6,458 bases of DNA from Synergistaceae bacterium (GTDB taxonomy: Bacteria > Synergistota > Synergistia > Synergistales > Aminobacteriaceae), in the NCBI GenBank assembly GCA_017446645.1, contig JAFSQO010000453.1, forward strand, positions 1 to 6,458. The letters are read 5' to 3'. This document shows positions 5,946 through 6,458 of the stretch, piece by piece (the stretch's first letter is position 1; each line of letters begins with the position of its first letter). The translations under genes and the position numbers were made by a program. Under the pieces are notes generated by a model. That model saw only the letters and a list, made by a program, of their open reading frames with translations, did no database searches and was not told the DNA's origin.

Positions 5946-6458
5946 ATGTCAGACGCAATCAAGAAATTAGTCGGAGAAGCCCTCACTGAGATAATCGAGA
6001 GCGCAAAGACAGGAGGCCCCAAAGTTCGAGTCGGACTCATGGCATCAGGCAGTGAACACGGCCCTGAAGAAATTGCAAAGGGAGCAAGGCTGGCGTTACA
6101 GAATTCAAACAACGTCATTCCCGTTCTTATTGGCCCGAAAGTTGCAGGCTATGAAGATTTAGAATACATTGAGTGCTCTGAGTGCGATATTCCTTCAAGG
6201 CTTGAAGAAGCTGTGAAATCCGGAGAAGTCGCTGGAGCAGTCGCTATGCATTTCCCCTTCCCCCTGGGTGTTACTACTATAGGAAGAGTCTTTACGCCCG
6301 GAAGGGGCCGTCCCATGATTCTTGCTTCGACAACAGGAACGTCATCAACTGTGAGGGGCGAGGCAATGTTACGCAATGCAATTTACGGAATAGCAACAGC
6401 AAAGGCCCTTGGAATTGCGAATCCTACGGTCGGAATTCTCAACGTCGACACAGCACAG
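5946..6458 (+). CDS. grdD: Component C subunit alpha of glycine/sarcosine/betaine reductase (GrdD), 3' end outside the window
   Basis: GrdD completes component C and is related to the PlsX/phosphate-acyltransferase type fold; in the complex it takes part in phosphorolysis that releases acetyl phosphate. The frame opens at ATG 5946, 3 nt after the grdC stop, and stays open for 171 codons to the window edge, roughly 45% of the usual length of about 385 residues. Family features visible are GGPKVRVGLMASGSEHGPEE near the N-terminus, the strand NNVIPVLIGPK, and the glycine-rich MHFPFPLGVTTIGRVFTPG followed by GRPMILASTTGTSSTVRGEA and GILNVDTA. Cys77 and Cys80 (ECSEC) are the only cysteines in the visible part; I cannot say whether either is catalytic. 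A weak AGGA (5927-5930) lies 15 nt upstream, so translation probably depends on coupling to grdC. Confidence 0.94.
   Translation, partial: MSDAIKKLVGEALTEIIESAKTGGPKVRVGLMASGSEHGPEEIAKGARLALQNSNNVIPVLIGPKVAGYEDLEYIECSECDIPSRLEEAVKSGEVAGAVAMHFPFPLGVTTIGRVFTPGRGRPMILASTTGTSSTVRGEAMLRNAIYGIATAKALGIANPTVGILNVDTAQ

Overview
The window carries most of a selenium-dependent glycine/sarcosine/betaine reductase system (Grd, Stickland-type reductive amino-acid fermentation). The gene families and the two in-frame UGA selenocysteine codons point to a strictly anaerobic, selenocysteine-using amino-acid fermenter. The moderate GC content of the coding regions fits a Synergistota-like bacterium better than the very AT-rich Clostridia in which Grd was first studied, but this taxonomic guess is inference and weak.

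Minus strand, right to left: a proprotein of component B (GrdE/GrdG/GrdI family, 2692 to 1382) is followed after 24 nt by the selenoprotein subunit of component B (GrdB/GrdF/GrdH family, 1357 to 44). The second gene reads through an in-frame UGA at 313-311 (Sec349). A strong intrinsic terminator (31 to 1) closes this two-gene operon. Sequence details of the proprotein suggest the sarcosine- or betaine-type rather than the glycine-type component B.

Centre (about 2693-3297): an AT-rich divergent intergenic region. It contains the start signals of the minus operon and a start-less, protein-like fragment (3008-3238) that may be the C-terminal remnant of a nucleoside hydrolase. Close to the plus operon lie a small palindrome and a plausible sigma-70-type promoter.

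Plus strand, left to right: a Grd-associated thioredoxin (3369-3707), grdA with in-frame UGA at 3960-3962 (Sec44; 3831-4310), a terminator-like hairpin with a T-tract (4334-4374), grdC (4392-5942) and the first 171 codons of grdD (5946 to the window edge).

How the genes fit together: component B binds the amino acid or methylamine substrate through a carbonyl group and its selenocysteine, then passes a carboxymethyl group to Sec44 of GrdA. GrdC and GrdD (component C) convert the GrdA-bound species to acetyl phosphate, which yields ATP. Thioredoxin re-reduces GrdA. The substrate-specific B genes and the shared A/C/thioredoxin genes are therefore in two divergent operons. No selenocysteine machinery (selA, selB, selC, selD) and no thioredoxin reductase is visible here. 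The main items worth a second look are the terminator between grdA and grdC, the matched SECIS-like hairpins, the unusual thioredoxin active-site context, and the intergenic gene remnant. I did not find an undescribed system; the core is a known pathway with some unusual layout.
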